This document shows, one piece after another, positions 36,531 through 50,048 of a stretch of 64,000 nucleotides of DNA (the first letter of the stretch is position 1; each line of letters starts with the position of its first letter). Position numbers and translations under genes: made by a program. Source of the DNA: Onchidella celtica (lineage: Eukaryota; Mollusca; Gastropoda; Systellommatophora; Onchidiidae); contig OZ007569.1 of the NCBI GenBank assembly GCA_963931925.1, positions 11,321,663 to 11,385,662 on the forward strand. Reading direction: 5' to 3'. A model generated the notes under the pieces. It was not told the DNA's origin. It did no database searches and saw only the letters and a list, made by a program, of their open reading frames with translations.

Positions 36531-39500
36531 TTTCTTTCCCTCTCTTACATGGTTCACTTCCGGTACAAATGACATCTTCGGCCACCCGGATACTTAGATC
36601 AATACCATTATCGTAGGCGGATCTACCTGTCAGTTTCATTTACTCCATTATTATCTGTGACCAAAACTGCCCTTGTCATACATGGATGCTTGCGATTTTA
36701 GCTCTCGAGTCGAGGTTTATAAATACCCGTGGTTCAATTTTTTTATTACAGAATCATGGGACATTTTCGTAATTTAACGATTCCACGTTGCTTCTGCATT
36801 AAATGTTACTCGGAAGTGGCATTCGCTGCATAGGCATTCTCATATCGGGTTCTGGAGTAGGCAACTTGCGGCTGTTCTCTGCCCCCAGACGTAAGGAATG
36901 TTGAAGTGTGGCGGGTTTATGGAGAGGTGCATGTATTTTTGGGCCATCGCCTTATTAGATTCAGGTTGGTTTCCACCCCTGTCAGCGCTTATCTAGGAGA
37001 AATCTTGCTTTCTACCTGAAGCAAGCGAGCTCAGGTGTGGAGAAGTCCACTCCACTGGGCAGGGGCGCTGACGGGGGAAGAAGTTTACGGTGAGAGATAA
37101 CAAAGCTCCCATGTGTGCCAGACACGGCCTGCACCAACGACAACTGCAACAACAAATAAACAAAAGACAGAAGATTGCCAGAGCGGTGCACTCTATACAA
37201 TTTCAGGAACTGCGCAACAAAGAGACAAGGGATACGATACCAAGAGATCACACTTATACAATATAGTCGATTGCCTTCAATGTACTGACAGTAGGACGGG
37301 CGTTTCTAACGAAACAGTAGCTGGAAAAACAGAAACAGCAGAGAAAAATAAAAAGGAACAAAAATTACGACAGAAAAGGGCGATGACTGCAGACTGAAGA
37401 ACACCCAGCCCGTGGCATGGGAAAAGACAGTATACACCAAAAATATGATTTCAAGAGACACAAAAAACATTCACGTCTGTCTTTGTTCAATTTCCACTGT
37501 GTGATGACCGGAAGATATTGGTCGGACATAATTATAACCCAGATAGAAAGACAGAGCACATTTCAGTGTGTAAATTGCTGTTTAAAAAAGTGAATTTAAT
37601 GAAGATTGGCATATACCGTCTTTGTCCATAGCAGGGCAGAAGTTAGACGGGTGCAAGGACAACCGAATGACGCGAGAAGAGTGGGGAACTGGAGATCCCA
37701 CAGCCCCTGACTGGACTCAGCTGACAGATCGCATCTTGTATAACCCAGCCCATCTCAAGACGCTATTAACCTGTGACCCCTTCCAATTGTAAATATGGGA
37801 CATTCCAGGAGTAACCAATCCCCTCTAAAACAGTGACCTGTGACACACAGTGCTGCCAATCTACCTCCTGCCCGCCTCCTTCCTTTGCAAACCTCCACAT
37901 TCTGACTTTCCAAAAGGGAAAAATATCACAGAAGAAAGAAATCCCCAAATTTTTCTCGAGTTTCTTTTTTTTTTTTTTCCGTTTTCCCCCCACGGCTTCC
38001 AAGAGCGCAACATGGCGTAAGCGAGACCTGAAAATTAATGCCAACATGTGCAGCCAAGGGGTGCAACTCAAAATGCATGAAGGTGGCGCCCGGTCCGCTG
38101 CCCTTGTCTGGCCTGCCTAACCTCAATAGTTAGGTTTTGTTTGAATACGGTTAGACGAGTAACAAATCATCACAACGGGGGAGACAACTGCCCATGCTCA
38201 ACTGCCAGTGCAGGTGCCATAAATTAGCTGCTCTCCAATCCAAGCCGCCAGTTTTACTCTAAGCCTTGCCACCCCTTGCACCGAGTTCATGTTTCAATGC
38301 AGTCCCTAGTGGTCCCGGACATGGACACGGCTAGACTGTAGGGTGCCCAGATTCTGGAACTGAAGACATATTATACTGTCTCCAAATAACTGGGCCTTCA
38401 TTTGAAGATAACCTTCATGTCACTGTCACACACCGACCCTTGTCATCGCTGCCCTATCATTAAACTTATTTCGAGCAATGAGCTCTGTTTTCTTTTTTTC
38501 AAACTACTCTTATGTCCACCTGATTTATTTCTCAGTAACACACCCATTCAACTAAAAGGTGTTATTGCCTGTAATCAAACAAGGTAGCCTGGCACATAAA
38601 ATAAGTTCTCTCTGCAACCGGAGACCACTTTTATTGCGGGCCGCTGTGAAGAATGCCACTTTTGACGCTGAATTACATTCGCCACAACAAGGTTTTGAAC
38701 CTTTACTATACACACTTGAGAAACCGTCTCGAACCGGGGCAGTGGGCATTGAGGGCACGGCTACCATAACTACTATAGTGCTTTATCTCAAGTTTGCTTA
38801 GCCTAGGCCAGTCCCCCGTCTACCTTCTCTTTTCTGTGCCGAGAAATCGTTTCTTTTTATCCTTTCTTGAATCCGGCGTTGGGGTGACGTACGAAAGGAT
38901 TTGCTGTACTTGTGTCAGGTTATTTTAGGTACAGCGGGTCAGATACCGTTTCCCCCCATTCCCCCCTCTGGCTCGCCGTACTTCCTCATAGATTCTCAGT
39001 CTACAAATCGTACCTTCTGCCTTTCCTCTATTATCATTCCCACCAGCTCCCTCCTCCTCCCCCCCTCCTGATTGCAACAGGAGAGAAGTCTGTTCCATTT
39101 CTTGGCAGCCACCAGGTATTTACTTCGTCACTTTTTGTGGTCTATTTCCCAGCTTGTTTAACGACGGGGTTCTCAGTAAAATACAAGTGCAAAGTATCTC
39201 GACTTCACGGCAACAATGAAACTAAATCGTATTCCTCACGTCAGCGGGTAAAAAACCCGAAACTATGATGATCCCACACATTGGTCTCGTAAGCGAAACT
39301 AATAACTAATCACTCGTGTTTTTTATTTGTCTATGCTTTCGTTTCACTGACTCATTTGATTACGGGACGGATAAATATTAGCGGTTTGTGTTCAGAGAGA
39401 CAAAGGATGGAGACGATTTAGAACAAACACAGGGAAAGAGGGCTGAAGCACATCCTCAATCCAAGATTAACATTTAAATGGGGTACGCAAGGAGTAAATT

Positions 39501-40078
39501 AAATGCAGACATGCCTGGCACAAAAAGCGGTGAAAAATGACCATTGTTCGACCCCGCCCTCTGCCTCCCCTGCTCCATTTATGCAGCAAGAGAAGAGGCG
39601 TACGCAAAATAGGCGAGAGGCGCCCTAAGCTCAGCCTTGGGGAGTGGAGACGACGCTCATTTCAGTTTTTCACAGTTTAACGACTTTCTGGGTATCAAGT
39701 GTTCTACAGCTGAATAAAAGTCTCTTCCCGATCTGTCCCCGCCACGCTAACACGCTGATTATGCAAAGAATGGAGGTCATCCTCTTCCCTCCCTTTCATA
39801 AAAAAACCGACCAGTTGGATGGCCACAGAAAAAAAAAGCAAAAATTGCGTACGGAAATCTATCATGACGTCCTACTTTCGCATTCTAGACTTCGCACTCG
39901 AAACAGAAAGTTTGGACGTTTTATTTTCTCACGTGAACAGCAAGGGTAGGCTGTAACGTAATTACCCTGTTGTAAAAATCACTGTGATATGGCAGTCCAC
40001 AAAATAAATTGCTGCTTTTAAATATTATGATCGTAAAATATAGAAATAAGTAGACAAAAGTCATGGTTTAAAGCTGCC
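36531..40078. other. Gene-free stretch
   Basis: Unique sequence with T-rich runs near 37966, C runs near 37985 and 39052-39066, and several small unrecognised open frames. No supported gene was seen. Confidence 0.45.
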
Positions 40079-40159
40079 ATGACGTCAAAGTTGGAGAAAA
40101 TGTCGAAGGAACTAATAATCCTGGTGCCACTCTTTACTTGTCATGAGGACAACTTTACT

Positions 40160-40522
40160 GTTCACGCAATGACAAATGTTCACGTAAGGACAACTGTTCA
40201 CGCAAGGTCAACTGTTCACGTAAGGGCAACTGTTCACGCAAGGACAACTGTTCACGCAAGGGCAACTGTTCACGCAAGGACAACTGTTCACGCAAGGACA
40301 ACTGTTCACGTAGGGGCAACTGTTCACGCAAGGACAACTGTTCACGTAAGGGCAACTGCTCGCGCAAGGACAATAGTTCACGTAAGGACAACAGTACTGT
40401 CCACGTAAGGACAACTGTTCACATAAGGACAACTGTTCACGTAAGACAACTGTTCACGTGAGGACAATGGTTCACATATTAAGGCCAATTGTTCAGGTCA
40501 CAACTATTCACGTAAGGACACC
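40160..40522. repeat. 18-bp minisatellite, about 20 units
   Basis: The unit is GTTCACGCAAGGACAACT. The first 13 units (40160-40393) are exactly 18 bases, alternating CGCAAGGAC and CGTAAGGGC subtypes. The later units carry insertions or deletions (23, 17, 21 and 15 bases). Because 18 is a multiple of three, frames stay open on both strands (Val-His-Ala-Arg-Thr-Thr on plus, Leu-Arg-Glu-Gln on minus), which makes artefactual proteins. Confidence 0.93.
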
Positions 40523-43138
40523 ACAGATATGCTTTATGCCAACACGTTCACTGAAGTCACAATTTCTTCATTATCGCAGACAATGACGTCGACAATAACA
40601 ACAACAACAAACGCAAAAAACAGCAAGAACAAAAAAGTTTTAAAAAGGGCAGCAATTTTCATGATCTTGCAAAACCACTCGTAAAACAATTTTACAATAA
40701 AGGCACTCACAACCAATCACCCAGTGGCAAATTTAATGCCCCAATATTGTCCATTAACCTCCCACAAAAGTTTCCTATCTACCTATTTTCAAACCAAAGA
40801 AATAAAAGTAGGATTTCCCCAGTTCAGTTCCACAAAAATAAACTCCAATTAAAATTAAACTTTTGTCAACAGAGCGCAATTAAATAACCAAAACCAGATA
40901 GACAGGCATTTCTTACACCTCCAGACGTATACCCTGCAGTGTTACTGAAGAAGGCTATTATTCGATATGTCGAGCTCACTTTTCTACGTCATGATAATGA
41001 ATGAAAGGAGCTCTTTATTTTTCTATCTCGAGGTCTTTCATCTCAGTGTAAAACAATTAATTTCTCTCCGTCACCGTAAAGTGGAAACCGATCAAAGAAT
41101 AAAGCGGGGTGTAACCAGACTATTGTTTTCTTCGTACTGTCAAATTTTGGTTTTGGTAGGTAAGGCAGTTTTCCCCAGCTGGCAGTACTACTGCCACTTT
41201 GGCCTTGTCTTGTCCCCACGGCTCTCCTGTGTACAGTACTAGGTTCTGTCCGTGTCTCAACGGCGCCCCATTGACACCCACTGACGTCCTGGTCGCTACA
41301 ACATAAACACTGTACAGTCCACAGATTTCTTTTTTAAATCGAGCCACACCCAGGGTGCATTGGGCTAGGCTAGGCTAGTCATTTTATTCTACTCCTGGCG
41401 ACTTGAATAATTATATTCTTTTCAACGAAAGAAAGAATGGGGGGTGGGTTGGGTGGCTTTAGGGAGGATAGGACTGTTGGCTTAGGGACAGGGGGGAGGG
41501 GGGGGGGGGTGGAATCTCTAGAGTAAACGACTTCAATCTGATAGTCAATAAAAGCGGTAGGCTCGCGCTAATCTGAGGTCATCAATAGATCTTGCAGAAG
41601 GACGCAGTATCTGCCGGCCAATGCAGCCAACCAACCAATAATCTCTTTTTTCCCCTCCGGTTTCTATTTTTGTTGCGCAGTATGACACAATAGGTGCTGT
41701 GTGTGGCGCCACCTTGCTAAGGCCACACTGGGAGAGCCCAGGACGCGAGAAAAATACAAAAAGAAAAAAATCGACCTGTGGGGACAAGGGGCAAGGGCGG
41801 AAGGGTGGGGGGGGTGGGGCGCGGTAGCGGCTTGTGTTGCAGTGTGCAAGCTAAGGCAAGGTCATTATCTGCGTCCAACGGGCTGTGACAAGTACGGGAG
41901 ATCGCTATGCAGCAGCTGTCCCCGGCCCACTGCACAATTAAGGACACAGCGTTTTTTTTTTTTTTCCAAAGGCAAACGTAAGGACGGGTAACACCAACTA
42001 GGGCAGCAATGACAAGGGTCGACATTTATTACACGACTCCCTTCCCCTCCCTTCTCTCACCTGGCCTGGTGCTTTAGCTGGTATCTCGTGACGTTCCTCG
42101 CGTAGTAGTAACGAAATGCAATTAAATTTAACTACTTATCCATTTTAGCCTAGGCAAAAACATCCATCAATGACTCAAGTCCACTGCTGAACAACAACAA
42201 AGAAAATATATTAAAAGCAACAACAACAACAAAAAAGAATGAATACCAATGTGTTAAGTCAACCGTTTAAGCGAATGATCGATTATTATCATCAGACTGT
42301 CTCGCCACTGTGATCTCCCGATAAAACGGGACCAGTATTTGCCAGTTAGCCAACAATCTGCCCACTCAATTCAAACTCGTGTCAAAAACGATATGTGACC
42401 AGCAAATAAAATGCACGAGGTTTGCTCCAGGCTGCAGTCAACGGCAGTAAACAACCAAGTCTTTTACGTAAACCGTGAAGGTCGCAAAAATAACCCACTA
42501 CCTACATGCTTCAATTAGCGCAAGACGGTGAATGCAAAAATCATGTCAGCGCTCTGGAGGTGAAAGATGTTTTCGTGTGCCGTGAGTAACACACGACCGT
42601 CTATCATTCTACACGTGAGAAATGCTTTTTCTCGGGTATCTAATTTTGTCCGGGAAGAGAACAAAAGCTTCCCATTATCACTGTACACAAAAATATGCAG
42701 TATTTCACTCAGGATGCAAACTGAGAAACGTTCGCTCATCTGAAGACAGTGAAAATGCTCGGTTAATTATTTCTTCAGAATTTACAGGTACAGCAACAAG
42801 AACATGTCCCGTGGATGCTGCCGTTTCAATATTTCAAAACTGATTTACCGAATACGTGAAGAAAAAAGCAGTGAAAAAATCCTGCTGTTAAGTCAGTAGT
42901 TCTTTTTTAAGTTTAGCTTTTACGACCTGGGTCTATCTCGGAAGGCTGATTGCTCCACTTCACAAACAAACACATGTTTCTATAGAAAAGGATAAATACG
43001 TATAATCTCAAAAAGCACTCCATGAAAGCGAAATCTCCTCAGGTTTGCGCATACGAAAAAAATAACAACAAATGATTTTTAATTTATACTTCATGCCAAC
43101 AGGTCTAGCTATGCCTGCAATCCAACATATCTCCTATT
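40523..43138. other. Gene-free stretch
   Basis: Unique sequence with G runs near 41490-41510, a tandem GGCTA word at 41363-41380, a T13 run near 41951, and CAA runs at 42190-42235. No supported gene was seen. Confidence 0.45.
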
Positions 43139-43139
43139 T

Positions 43140-43174
43140 TGTGCCAACCAGTCTCTTCATTTGAGTGTGTGTGG
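43140..43174 (+). repeat. 35-bp dispersed direct repeat, copy 1
   Basis: This segment, containing CCAACCAGTCTCTTCATTTG and ending in GTGTGTGTGG, recurs exactly at 49902-49936, 6.8 kb away, in the same orientation. Flanks are unrelated by eye. It may be a fragment of a dispersed element. Confidence 0.75.
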
Positions 43175-43538
43175 TACACAATCTTTGTATGATGTTATTA
43201 CTCGTAGATCATTATTCCTTAATTTCATGATTTTCAATCGGTTTCTTAACAGTATTTACTATGTGGTTGCTATAGGTAAGATTTCCATGACCGACCATGA
43301 CACCTAGTACCAAAATGTCGCTGACCATGACCATCAAATGTTCATTTGTCCCTATTGTCCACTCGAGATCGCGGCGTCCGTGGTGACTCCCAACCTGCAT
43401 GAATAGTCTCGTAAAAAAAACGGACGGCATTCGTAGGTAGTGGTAGAGGTAGTGGTGGTGGGCGATCCAGCACTTAATACGGACTCCCGCTGCTGGTATC
43501 ACGCACATCGCCGTTTCTCAGTGACCCCAGCAAAGCGG

Positions 43539-43554
43539 AGGTCACTTCAGGTCA
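43539..43554 (+). promoter_or_regulatory. Perfect DR4 nuclear-receptor site
   Basis: AGGTCA-CTTC-AGGTCA, two perfect half-sites with a four-base spacer, and a reverse half-site-like TGACCCC 16 bases upstream. It parallels the DR4 in the promoter at 63709-63724, which has the same TTC-type spacer ending. Confidence 0.4.
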
Positions 43555-46135
43555 ACGTCCAACACCAAATACGCCATTCACGCCAATTCTTATGATGTTT
43601 TATATCGACGATGGGTTTCCTATTTATACTATTATTAGCAGGGCCGATTCAGCCCAACAATGCGCGTGGACACAAAAAACGGACGAGGAGAAGTCAGCCC
43701 TCGTCTTGGATTATGGTTTTCATAAAACTGAATGTCTTGGGAACAGACATCTCCAGCTCACTGGCCCTCGACATTGAACGCCGCCCCCATCTAGTTCTGG
43801 CCTTTTCTCAACAGTTATAAAAGTTCTCATAGCAACTTATCCACAACTGTCGCTTCGATTCGGCCGGCCGCCTTCCCCCCAGGACAAAACATACTTGCAA
43901 AAGGTCTATGGCCCATCAGTGAATATGAATCGGTCAAACAGCCACAGTCCAAATAAATGAGCATTATATTGATGATTCTTCTCGTTAGGCAGTAGCGTAT
44001 GAGTCACACCCATAAAAAGGGAGATCGCATTTTTTGTAGTGTCATTATTCGCATTCATATTTATTTCAATAATTCTGGTGGAATGTCAATTATTGAAAGC
44101 TGGCCTTTCGCTGGTCAGTGCGGGTTATAAAAGCATGTCAACTCTGAAGGAAGGAATAAAAAAGTTTGAGTCGTTGGGACTGCATACTTAAGGCAAGGAC
44201 GACAAACCCCAGGTGTCCAGCTGTGCTTTTCATGTGTAAAGTGACATTCTGCTGCACTGACCACCATTTTACTACCCACTCCAATTCAGATCAATTTGAG
44301 TTGCTCAGTTTACAAAACAACAAGACATTATTGACGTCGTATAGGAAGAAAATAGCAATTCTGTTCGCGGACCATCCCATAGGTCAAGGTTGAAATTATT
44401 GATAAAAAACGGTGCAGAGTTGCAGGATGGCTTTTGCAGGATCTGTGTGGAATGGGTTGTTGGTCTACAGACGATGGCGCTGAAGTGAAAGAATAAATAC
44501 TATTCTGGTGAGGAAAAAAAAACAACAACCCAACAACAAAAGCAGTGGGAAAAGGAAAATGCTTCTCCATGGGTGGGACTATGGGAGGAATGGGTGATTG
44601 ATGGGCAGTTCCGGAGCTGGACATGGGTGGGACACACAAAAACAACTTTAAGCGAGGGAAAAGAAGAAGAAAAAAATCCATAATGATCTCACTAAGGCAT
44701 CGACGACTTCACTCTCTTCGATTTTCCAGTAGGTTCTTCTTTGACGTGCCTGATCTGTGCAGACCCCGGTCCGTGACCACTGCAATATAGCATGGCTGAG
44801 TCTGGTGGCATTTCCTGACTAGCCACAGGCATTCAAGCGATCTGGACTGGCCATAGGCAGCTCATGCTGAGAACTATTAGTCTCGTCTTGGCTGAGGTGG
44901 ACTAGCCATTAACCAAATTCTTACACTCTTTTTTTCTTTCTCCCCGCCACCACCACCAGAACGGCAGAGATTTACGTTTCGGTCTATGGCCACCCTCTAA
45001 AAGCCAATACAGAAAATTTCAATTAAAATATCCAATTTCAATGTGGTCGATAAACAATTGTGATATGCATTTCCCAGGTGTATCGTTTTTAGCTCTGAAA
45101 TCTGAAAAGCATTTTGTGAGGTTATGGCGTCTTCCTTCGGTCTCCGGGACACTGTGGTATTATACCGACATAATTATTATACTGCGCCACTTCCTTAAAT
45201 TTCTTGTTTGTTCACTGCATTATTTAACACAGTCTTGTAGGCCTGCCTTTCAACGGCAAGGCTCTTTGATTTGGAAGGTCGGTGCTATTATACAGAGGGG
45301 AGTGGGGGGGGGGGGGTTCCATGACAGACACATGAAGAAAACGAAGACGGGAATGATAGATAACAGGAGACAGTAATAATGACATACATCTGAAGCGAAC
45401 GGTGCTACTTTAGGTCATATTGTTGGACAGTAGACTGGGCACATGGAGATCACACAGCAATGTGTATGTTAATGAAACATCAACTATTAAAGGCAAGAAT
45501 GTAGGCACATTGCAAGGCGCCAGCCGGTGAGATTCGACAAAATTCATGCGGTTTGTTGCCAAAGCAAATCTGCTAGATTTACAGTTCATTCATGAATGGG
45601 GCAGAAAGTGGCTGATGTAGACTAGGAAACTGCGTCTCGCAGACAGTATACCCATACTTAATAAACTCATTGGATATGGGAAATCTCCTGTGCATGACGG
45701 TTACATCTGGCTGCTTGCTAATGAGCCTCAGACCAAACGTGCCCCAGTACAAACAAAGTCTTTACTAACAACTTTCGTCTAAAAGTGTCCGACGCAAGTA
45801 CAGACAGCCGAACTGTATGTCTGATTTAACCTTATAAAACTGCAGGATGCAGGCCATTTCTCCGATTCAAGTTTTAAGTGCAACAATAAATCTTCGTGAT
45901 CAGGTTTGAAAAGCCCCAATCTTAAAAAAAATATATCAGGTGCCCAAAATCTCGAGATATTAAAATATAATTAGATTGAATGTTTCATTTCGCTATTAAA
46001 GACAACATTTTCTGCCCCTAATTCACTATAATAATATAATAATTGTACGTCAAGCTTGAGTATGGCAGGCGCTCAAGTGACTTTCGGGCTCAATAGGACT
46101 GATAAAAATCTCTCCAGAGGAGATGTCTAACTTCA
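43555..46135. other. Gene-free stretch
   Basis: Unique sequence with an A-rich CAA patch near 44513-44540 and a G run at 45303-45317. A GC-balanced part at 44700-44910 has repeated CTAGCCA and CTGGCC words. No supported gene was seen. Confidence 0.45.
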
Positions 46136-49100
46136 CGCCAAAAAAAAAAAAAAAAAGTTGTACTGACAACCTGAGGTCTAACAGAATCTGTTACTTGATA
46201 CCAGCTAAACAACTGTTCTCCAACGTCCGCACCGTGCGTGTCTTCAGGTGACCCCTGGTCAGGACGCACTCAGAGGCCTGCAGAGTTTATCAGTGGCGGA
46301 CAGTCTGGTCCCATCAGCCTGGGATCTGGATGAATATTAAACGTGTCCACGCTGGGCCCCGAGCCGGTTCCGGTCTGTGATGACTGATGGGAATGTAGAT
46401 GTTACATTAACGTAACTAAGTAAGCAGCTAACGCTGATGGAGGACACGAAGCACATTCCCCACTATCCATATCTGTGCAGTACACCACTAATGTTATGAA
46501 TACTGTACATTATACGACTGCATACAGGGAAGTGGGAAGAACTATTATCGACCGCAGCAGCACGTAGATCTCGTATATCCGCCCGCCCACCACTCACTTA
46601 AAAAAAAAACAAACAAAAAAAACGAAACGAACTACTAATAAAGAGACACTGATATTAATTAATTTATGGTGAAACTTGGCCTCGGCATAAATGCTGCTGT
46701 TTTTGTGTGTCTAATGTGACATAAAATATGTTTTGAAAAATGAGAGTGATTTTTTTGTTTTGTTTTTGAGGAAAAGGGGAGAGTGCATATCCCTAAATAT
46801 GCGCTGGCTATACCGATGTAAACAAACTGAAAAATGAATGAAGAAATAAATACATTTTTGTAACAATAAGGTTTATAGGCAAAGAAGGGCCAGTGTCCGA
46901 ACATAAATTGAAAACAACGATAACAAACCCCCATAAACAGGAGAATTGATATGCATTTCACAATTTCAACTTGGATTTTCTTTCTTTGGTTCTGTGGTTG
47001 TTTGAGTATGCGTGTCCATGAATTCTTGTTTTCTTTTTTTTTTAATTCCTAAGTGAAAAAAAAATGAAAAAACAGTCCCGCTCCCACCAAAAACAAAAAG
47101 GAAGACGCCGAGCCTTCATAGCCCCACCATTTCCGCTAACATATTGCCGCCACTGAAGGGTCAACACAGCCACATAATCAAAAGAAGGCCATTAAAAGCA
47201 AGATAAAAGGATAATGAGACGCCCACAATAAAGTTTTGAAAACGCCAGATGAAACCTGGCGTGCTATATAGAGGTGCTGTTGTCCCGGGAACAATGCTAT
47301 AATGTCAGGTTAAAATTTGTCCCGTGGACAATGTCCCGTGGCGTCCGAGTTAGCCAAGCAAAACAAGAGAGGTCATCAAAATGTACGGCCACGCCACCAC
47401 AGGTGGATGAACCTGAAATTTTAAGATTAAAAAAGCAAATATGACATGGACATTAAATCTCTTTATCTCATTGAAATTTGATAACATTCAAAGTGCTAGC
47501 GCCGGGAACGGAAGCTGTAGGCTACACGGACCGCAAACCAAACGGCGTGAAGCCCCCCCCCCCCCCCTTTTTTTTTGGTTTTGTTTGGACTGAAAATTGA
47601 AATCTGGACGGGTCACTTTTGTGAGAAGTAGTATAAATTAAATTTGACGGACTGGTGTCATCTGACCCATTTTATACCTCTCGCTGAGCAAGGTCATTGT
47701 CCGTGGTACTTGAGTCCACACATTTCTTTCTTGTACAGGAAAACAATTAATACAAGAGGGACAGGTTGTGTGAAGCTGGTTCGTGTCGATGAATTTGGGA
47801 CAAGAGCCCAACTCATAAGTCTTTGTTTCCACGCTGGTGGACGCGGTCGTGCCAAAAAACAAGACAGCCGCAACGAAGAGTGCCAAATGCAAGATTACAT
47901 ACAGTTATGCATAAAATAATCCAGCACTGTGAATTACATCTTACCAAAGGATCCACGAAGCCCTGCAAACAGGCTCATGCACTGATATAAATTCTCTCAT
48001 AATTCAAAGTAAAACGTCAAAGATAGACCCGATGACCTCAACAAAAACAGTTTATGCCTAGCGTAATTTTATTTACCAACACATCTAGCTAAAATACGCC
48101 AAAGCCCTCTCTTTTTCGCTTTCCGCCCTAACTATAATGCATTTGACTCATAAAGAAGATATGGCCAAGCTGTACAATCGGCCACAGTAACTACAAAAAA
48201 CGCACACATGCGAGGGCGTGGTGGATCAAGTACACGTTCTTGTGCCTCACTTAACGCCATCATGCCACAAAAAAACTGCAGCCTTGATGTCCATGTAAAT
48301 GATAGCCTCTGTCCATAAAATAACTTGTTTGGCTGGCCCGTGCCGATCAATACCGGACCATCGCAATATTGCAGTATAATTATGGTTTCAATATCAGCTG
48401 CGGGGGAAGTCCGCCGACCCCTCCCCCTATTTCCCTGACCCTTGTGGAATGAGAGTGAGAAAAAAAAGAGAGAGAGGGGGGGGGGGCAAAAAGGAAGTAG
48501 CTGTCCGATAGTTTCAGACCCCTTTTATGCTGGGGACTTGGGGATGATCACTCCAAGGCAGCGGAAACTGAGCTGAATAGAATAAATTATACAGGCCACT
48601 AGTGGTCTCTCTGACCCTTCTACGAGTCTCTACGGGGCTTCATATTGAATGGAAATGGACATGATGCTGTGGTCGAAGCAAATGCTTGAGAGAATCCACT
48701 GAATTGTAGTTGTTGTTGTTACCAATGCAATATCGAGTGCTGACCGTCAGCCTCAGTGTATTGGGAAGTTTTAGGTCCACAGAAATAACCAGACGCACAA
48801 GCTGTAGACAGAAGAAAAGCAATACTGAGAACTAAAACAAACAAAAGCAGCTAGCGGCTGACCGACCAAATGGGCCCGCCCGTTTTCACCGACTGGCAGG
48901 CAGAGATTTGTGGCTATGAATGGCGAAAGCGTCACAACAGTTGTGATGATGTAGTTGTGTCAAGTCCAGCCATTTGTCTGCCTGACCGTTCACATTAGTG
49001 AAGATCTAATGGGCAAAGAAAGCCAGCTGCCATCTTATCTTTCATTGACCTCTTTCCTCTTTTCAGAATCGAGTACTTCATCCAGCCCCTCTCCGTTCCT

Positions 49101-49640
49101 CTGCATCAAACAAGTCTTTGAACTGTGACAATTTCCTCAAAGGCTTCTTCCAGTAACATCAAACATCGCATCACTCAAGTTTTCTACCATGAAGTTACTG
49201 TGTCTCGTACAACTATTTATTGTGTACACTCAAACCGCCACCTTCTCATTTCCTCCTCCTTCTTAATGTGAAGAGATGAGTTTGGCCGCAACAGACCGAA
49301 AACAAGTAATCCACATGGTGGATTATGCTTAAAACCAAGGCTCAGTGGGCATTTCACATTTACGGATGGTTGCAGACAATCTCAAGTCTACTCGAGGAAT
49401 CATTTCTCCACTGCGATCTACCGAAATCAAATCTAGCCATACATAATACCGTTTGTCAGCGTTTCCAAAAACAAAATCCACAAAATGTACAGCTTTCATG
49501 GACCACTTTCGTCTTTCGACGTACTTGTATCAATACAAGTAGGATTTATATTGTTGGTCATATTTTGCGACACTGAGATCCAAATGGTTACGTTACAAAA
49601 CTCAAGACAGTTGGTAAAGGGAAAATTGTGAACATAACTA
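46136..49640. other. Gene-free stretch with two complex blocks
   Basis: Holds an A16 run at 46140, a repeat-free GC-balanced block at 46200-46480 (E-box CAGGTG, inverted GTTACATTAACGTAAC), a C15 run at 47553-47567, a G run near 48478, and at 48932-48946 the odd palindrome TCACAAC-A-GTTGTGA beside GATA words. No supported gene was seen. Confidence 0.4.
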
Positions 49641-49728
49641 CAGGAAGTGAGCAAACAAATTTCATGGCGTGTACAAAGTGTAATGTGTGGTGTCCGAACT
49701 GCTCAAAGCCTTGCTCTCTGCACGTTTT

Positions 49729-50048
49729 TTTTTTTTCCCCGTACCAGAGAAAGGGGGATGAGGCGGGAAAGGGGGGGGGGGGGAGAAATGCGCTTCCAAC
49801 GTAATGGTATGCACCTCCTGATTTTCTGCGGCTGAAGAAGGAAGTCAGTGTCCTAAGGTAACCCTGCCCTCAGTATGTCAGGCTTGCAGGAGAAGGTAAC
49901 CTGTGCCAACCAGTCTCTTCATTTGAGTGTGTGTGGGGGGGTTTGGGGAGGGGTAACCGAGTGCCAGTCGTGTCGGGGTTACTACGCTGGTGATGGTGAA
50001 CGATTTTGGTGGAGAAAGTGTGTGTGTGTGGGGGGGGGGGGAGGGCGT
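49729..50048. other. G-rich homopolymer cluster
   Basis: Contains a T10 run, then G runs at about 49771-49783 and 50031-50041 with G-rich sequence between. No gene was seen. Confidence 0.7.
49902..49936 (+). repeat. 35-bp dispersed direct repeat, copy 2
   Basis: Exact match to 43140-43174. Here the repeat runs into a G-rich tract. Confidence 0.75.

Noticed and set aside
38690-38740. GGTTCGAGAC and GGTTCAAAACC words on the minus strand
   Set aside because: Two B-box-like words in the wrong spacing and no A box; no tRNA fold.
40079-40408. 109-codon repeat-peptide frame
   Set aside because: Consequence of an 18-base period; frames are open on both strands, so coding is not indicated.
43212-43508. 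98-codon minus-strand frame
   Set aside because: No domain, and repeated GTGGTAG-type words explain the His/Tyr-rich start.
48132-48350. 72-codon minus-strand frame considered as a transposase relic
   Set aside because: No catalytic or DNA-binding motif can be seen; resemblance was not specific.
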